From: Nakamurella multipartita DSM 44233
GTDB taxonomy: Bacteria; Actinomycetota; Actinomycetes; Mycobacteriales; Nakamurellaceae
Assembly (NCBI RefSeq): GCF_000024365.1
Contig: NC_013235.1
Span: 682,001 to 746,000, forward strand
Length of the DNA: 64,000 bases
Reading direction: 5' to 3'
The notes under the pieces were generated by a model that saw only the letters and a list, made by a program, of their open reading frames with translations, ran no database searches and was not told the DNA's origin. Positions 61,152 through 64,000 of the stretch are shown here, piece by piece. Each line of letters begins with the position of its first letter. The stretch's first letter is position 1. A program made the translations under genes and the position numbers.

Positions 61152-62055
61152 CCCCGAAGTGCCGCTTGAACGAGCGGGAGAAGTGACTCGGGTCGGTGTA
61201 GTGCCAGCGCCGGGCGACCTGGCCGACGCTCATCCCGGCGAGCAGGTCGTCACGGGCCCGGGCCAGCCGGCGCAGCCGGATGAACGAGGCCACGCTCTCC
61301 CCGGAATCCTCGAAGGCCCGGTGCAGGGACCGGACCGAGACCCCGACCGCCCGGCTGACCTCGGCCGCGGACAGCCGCTGCTGACGCAGGTGCTTGTCGA
61401 TGTAGGCCTCGGCCACGGTCCGGGTGGCGGCGGTGGCCTGCGGGACCCGGACCGGTTCCTGCAGCGCGGCGGCCAGCAGCTCGATGGTCGCGTTCCGGGC
61501 GGCCGGCAGCGCGCCCAGCGGTAGTTGGTCGATGGTGGCCGACAGCGCGTCCAGGTAGCCGCTGAGCAGGGTGACGGCCGGCGCGGTGGCGTCCAGCACG
61601 GACCCGGTCATCAGCTCGCCGCGGGCGCCGACCTCGGCCAGCGCCGCCTTGGGCACCAGCAGGCTGCGTTTGACCAGCGGCTCGCGGACCAGGAACTCGG
61701 CCGGCGTCTCGGAATCCCAGACCACCACGCTGCCCGGCTCCAGCGCCGCCTGGCTCTCGCCCTGCCGGACCACCTCGCGGCCGCGCAGCGTCATCAGCAT
61801 CACCAGGTAGCCGCCGTCGGTGCCGGCGATCTCGTGGCTGCCGCGCACCCCCGCGTTCGGGTCGCAGGAGCAGTCGACCAGCACCAGGTCGGCCAGGTGG
61901 CGCCGGCGCACCGAGGCGCCGAAGCCGGTCTGCGGGTCCTGCACCAGCTCGGTGATGCTCCACGGCAGGTGCGTGGTGGACAGCATCCGGCTCCACGCGT
62001 CGTAGGCCTCCGCGCGGCCGTGCGTGCGAAACGACCAGTCGTCGGGTTGCGTCAT
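61114..62055 (-). CDS. AraC-family regulator (AraC_binding_2 + HTH)
   Basis: The 313-residue protein has an N-terminal sensing domain (VRRRHLADLVLVDCSCDPNAG, GREVVRQGESQAALEPGSVVVWDS) and a C-terminal double HTH ([72 protein letters not shown]). AGGAGG is 4 bases before ATG 62055. It is divergent from the alpha/beta hydrolase/SDR genes and is the likely activator of them. Confidence 0.9.
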   Translation of the reverse strand: MTQPDDWSFRTHGRAEAYDAWSRMLSTTHLPWSITELVQDPQTGFGASVRRRHLADLVLVDCSCDPNAGVRGSHEIAGTDGGYLVMLMTLRGREVVRQGESQAALEPGSVVVWDSETPAEFLVREPLVKRSLLVPKAALAEVGARGELMTGSVLDATAPAVTLLSGYLDALSATIDQLPLGALPAARNATIELLAAALQEPVRVPQATAATRTVAEAYIDKHLRQQRLSAAEVSRAVGVSVRSLHRAFEDSGESVASFIRLRRLARARDDLLAGMSVGQVARRWHYTDPSHFSRSFKRHFGVNPSDLTPALDR

Positions 62056-62234
62056 TGCACCTCCTGGCGCCCTCGACCGTAAAGGCTGCCGGTCCGGGCG
62101 ACAAGGGGGCCCCGCCCGATGGCGCAAACCGGCCGGATCTCGGCACGAATGTGCATGGATTGTGGTCCCGGTCACGTCTTAGGTTGGCGCTGCAGACGAT
62201 CACGGAATCCGCACACCGGTGTGAAGGAGCCTGA

Positions 62235-63191
62235 ATGACAAGCACTTTGGACGATCCGACGGCGGCGGTCGCCGACCCGGAGAACCGTCAGGACGTCGAG
62301 TTCGACTCGGACGGGGTCACCCTGCGGGGTTGGTACTACCGCGCCGCGGGAGACGCCGAAACGGCCCCGGTGATCGTGATGTGTCACGGGTTCGCCGCGG
62401 TCAAGGAGATGTACCTGGACCGCTACGCCGAGCACTTCTCGGCCGGCGGCCTGAACGTCCTGGTCTACGACAACCGCAACCTGGGCGCCTCGGACGGCGA
62501 GCCGCGCGGCGAGATCGACCCGCAACGCCAGATCGACGACTTCCGCAACGCGATCACCTTCGCCGAGACGCTGCCGGGGGTGGACCCGGACCGCATCGGC
62601 ATCTGGGGCTCGAGCTACTCCGGCGCGCACGTGCTGGTGGTCGCGGCCACCGACCGCCGGGTCAAGGCGGTCACCAGCCAGGTGCCCGTCGTCGACGGCG
62701 ACGCCAACTTCCGGCAACTGGTCCGGGCCGACTTCGTCGACGGCGCCCGGGCCGGCTTCGACGCCGACCGGCGGGCCCGGTATGCCGGCCAGCCGCCGGC
62801 GATGATCGACGTGGTCAACGAGGATCCGATGGCCCCGTCCGCGCTGCCCACGCCGGACTCCTACGAGTGGTTCATCGGCACCCACAAGCTGCGCGCCCCC
62901 AGCTACGTCAACTCTTGCACGCTGCGCAGCGTCGAGCGGTTCTCCGAATACCAGCCCGGGGCCTACATCCGGCTGATCGCGCCCACCCCGCTGCTGATGT
63001 GCGTGGCCCAGAACGACGTGCTCACCCCGACCCGGATCGCGTTGGACGGGTTCGAGACGGCCCGCGAGCCCAAGCAGCTGGTCGTCCTGCCCGGTGGCCA
63101 CTTCGACGCCTAAGTCAAGGGTTTCGACATCTCGGCGGGCGTGCAGCTGGACTGGTTCCGCCGGCACCTGCTGGTCGGGGCGGGGGTCTGA
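62235..63191 (+). pseudogene. Alpha/beta hydrolase interrupted by an in-frame TAA
   Basis: The frame MTSTLDDPTAAVADPENRQ... has HGFAAVKEMYLDRYAE, the nucleophile elbow GIWGSSYSGAHVL and the Asp/His region LLMCVAQNDVLTPT ... LPGGHFDA. A TAA (63111-63113) stops it after 292 codons, directly after the catalytic-type His. The same frame then continues VKGFDISAGVQLDWFRRHLLVGAGV to TGA 63189-63191, the normal C-terminal helix of this family. A TAC or TAT (Tyr) codon turned into TAA explains the break. GAAGGAGC precedes ATG 62235. The truncated product may still be active, or the gene may be dead. Confidence 0.8.
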
Positions 63192-63192
63192 G

Positions 63193-64000
63193 ATGAGACT
63201 TCGGGACAAGGTGGCCGTGATCACCGGTGCGTCTTCGGGTTTCGGCCGTGCCGCGGCGCTGCTGTTCGCCGCGGAGGGGGCGTCGGTGGTGGTCGCCGAC
63301 ATCATCGACAAGCCGCTGCCCAAGGGCTTCGAGGACGATCTGGAGCACCCCACCGACGAGCTGATCCGCAGCAAGGGCGGGCAGGCGGTCTTCGTCCGCT
63401 GCGACGTCACCCGTAAGGCCGACACCGACGCGGCCGTCGCGGCCGCGGTGGAGAGCTTCGGCCGGCTGGACGTCATGTTCAACAACGCCGGGATCTATCG
63501 CGGCGGCAAGCTGTTCGACGAGTTCACCGAGGAGGACCTGGACGCCTGCTTCAACGTCAACGCCAAGGGCACCTTCTTCGGCACCCAGTCCGCGGTGGTG
63601 CAGTTCCGCCGGCAGGACCCGAACCCGGCCACCGGCCAGCGCGGCACCATCGTGAACCTGGTGTCCACCGCCGGGCTGCAGGGCCACCCGCGGCAGTCGG
63701 TCTACAACATCTCCAAGGGCGCGCAGGCCAACCTGACCCGGTGCGCGGCCATCGAGTACGGACCCGAGGGCATCCGGGTCAACGGGATCTGCCCCACCTA
63801 CGCCAAGACGGCGCTGACCCGGGACCTGTACGAGGACATGGCCTTCATGCAGACCTTCGCCGACAGTGTGCCGCTCAAGCGCTGGGGTGAGATGGCCGAC
63901 GTGGCCAACCTGGCCCTGTACCTGGCCAGCGACGAATCCAGCTACGTGCACGGCGATCTCGTGCGCATCGACGGCGGCGAGACGCTCTGCCGGTACTCGG
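63193..64000 (+). CDS. Short-chain dehydrogenase/reductase, partial (runs off the window)
   Basis: The open frame from ATG 63193 to the end has TGASSGFGRAAAL (cofactor loop), CDVTRKAD, NNAGIYRGGKLFDEF, LVSTAGLQG and the catalytic YNISK. The C-terminal ICPTYAKTALTRDL and DGGETLCRY regions are present, so nearly all of the protein is seen. It starts 1 base after the hydrolase frame and likely shares its transcript. An NAD(P)-dependent alcohol oxidation is expected. Confidence 0.92.
   Translation, partial: MRLRDKVAVITGASSGFGRAAALLFAAEGASVVVADIIDKPLPKGFEDDLEHPTDELIRSKGGQAVFVRCDVTRKADTDAAVAAAVESFGRLDVMFNNAGIYRGGKLFDEFTEEDLDACFNVNAKGTFFGTQSAVVQFRRQDPNPATGQRGTIVNLVSTAGLQGHPRQSVYNISKGAQANLTRCAAIEYGPEGIRVNGICPTYAKTALTRDLYEDMAFMQTFADSVPLKRWGEMADVANLALYLASDESSYVHGDLVRIDGGETLCRYS

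Overview
The window is GC-rich throughout, with many GTG starts, start codons that sit directly after a -10-like motif (leaderless look), a single short 4.5S-type SRP RNA, dnaX/ybaB/recR genes of actinobacterial type, and an AICE-like integrated element. It is chromosomal DNA of a high-GC actinobacterium. A Nakamurella/Frankia/Geodermatophilus-like host would fit, but the genus cannot be fixed from sequence alone.

Layout. (1) 1-9,120: chromosomal genes. These are a DUF389 membrane protein tail, then a divergent pair (VOC protein / rifamycin phosphotransferase Rph) around a textbook rifamycin-associated element. DUF429, BtrH-N-like, VOC and RibD/DHFR-like genes follow. Last comes a TetR-controlled divergent locus with two matching operators, an F420/NADP-type reductase and an SDR with a C-terminal frameshift. 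(2) About 9,211-28,465: a ~19.2-kb integrative element in the 3' half of tRNA-Ser(GGA), flanked by attL (9,211-9,285) and attR (28,391-28,465). Its left end was later hit by an IS3-family element (9,392-10,691; TIRs, GAA target duplication, slippery heptamer). Inside are an AT-richer cargo membrane protein, a Pif-like Nudix gene divergent to a KorSA-like GntR repressor, an SCO3933-type small protein, an FtsK/TraSA-type ATPase and a RepSA-type HUH initiator. These are followed by an intricate inverted repeat, a T4SS-like set (small membrane protein, VirB3-like, VirB4-like ATPase, VirB6-like, TcpC/VirB8-like, lysozyme-M15 lipoprotein hydrolase), Xis and tyrosine integrase. It combines AICE replication/regulation/integration genes with a Gram-positive conjugation-channel module laid out like ICEBs1/Tn916. 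(3) 28,411-34,250: tRNA-Ser, DedA-like protein, a small ORF, SRP RNA, a PNPOx/MocR divergent pair and dnaX. (4) 34,365-43,000: FAD monooxygenase, a LuxR two-component system with a membrane protein, TerD with a Pro-rich tail, NylB-like serine hydrolase, MBL hydrolase and glyA. (5) 43,300-57,230: a complete Dpp/Opp peptide ABC transporter, IclR regulator, isochorismatase-like hydrolase, GMC oxidoreductase with its small subunit, ABM monooxygenase, two coupled proteins of unknown role and a carboxylesterase. Several intergenic palindromic repeats lie here. (6) 57,378-64,000: amidase lipoprotein, ybaB-recR (separated from dnaX by ~24 kb), threonine/serine exporter, AraC regulator, an alpha/beta hydrolase gene interrupted by one in-frame TAA, and an SDR running off the end.

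How it works together. Rph and probably its VOC neighbour form a rifamycin-response unit. The integrated element encodes its own repressor, probable immunity factor, replication, coupling ATPase, channel, wall hydrolase and recombination proteins, so it looks self-transmissible, although only sequence supports that. The Dpp operon and the hydrolases/oxidoreductases around it suggest uptake and breakdown of peptides or amides, with the IclR protein as the likely regulator.
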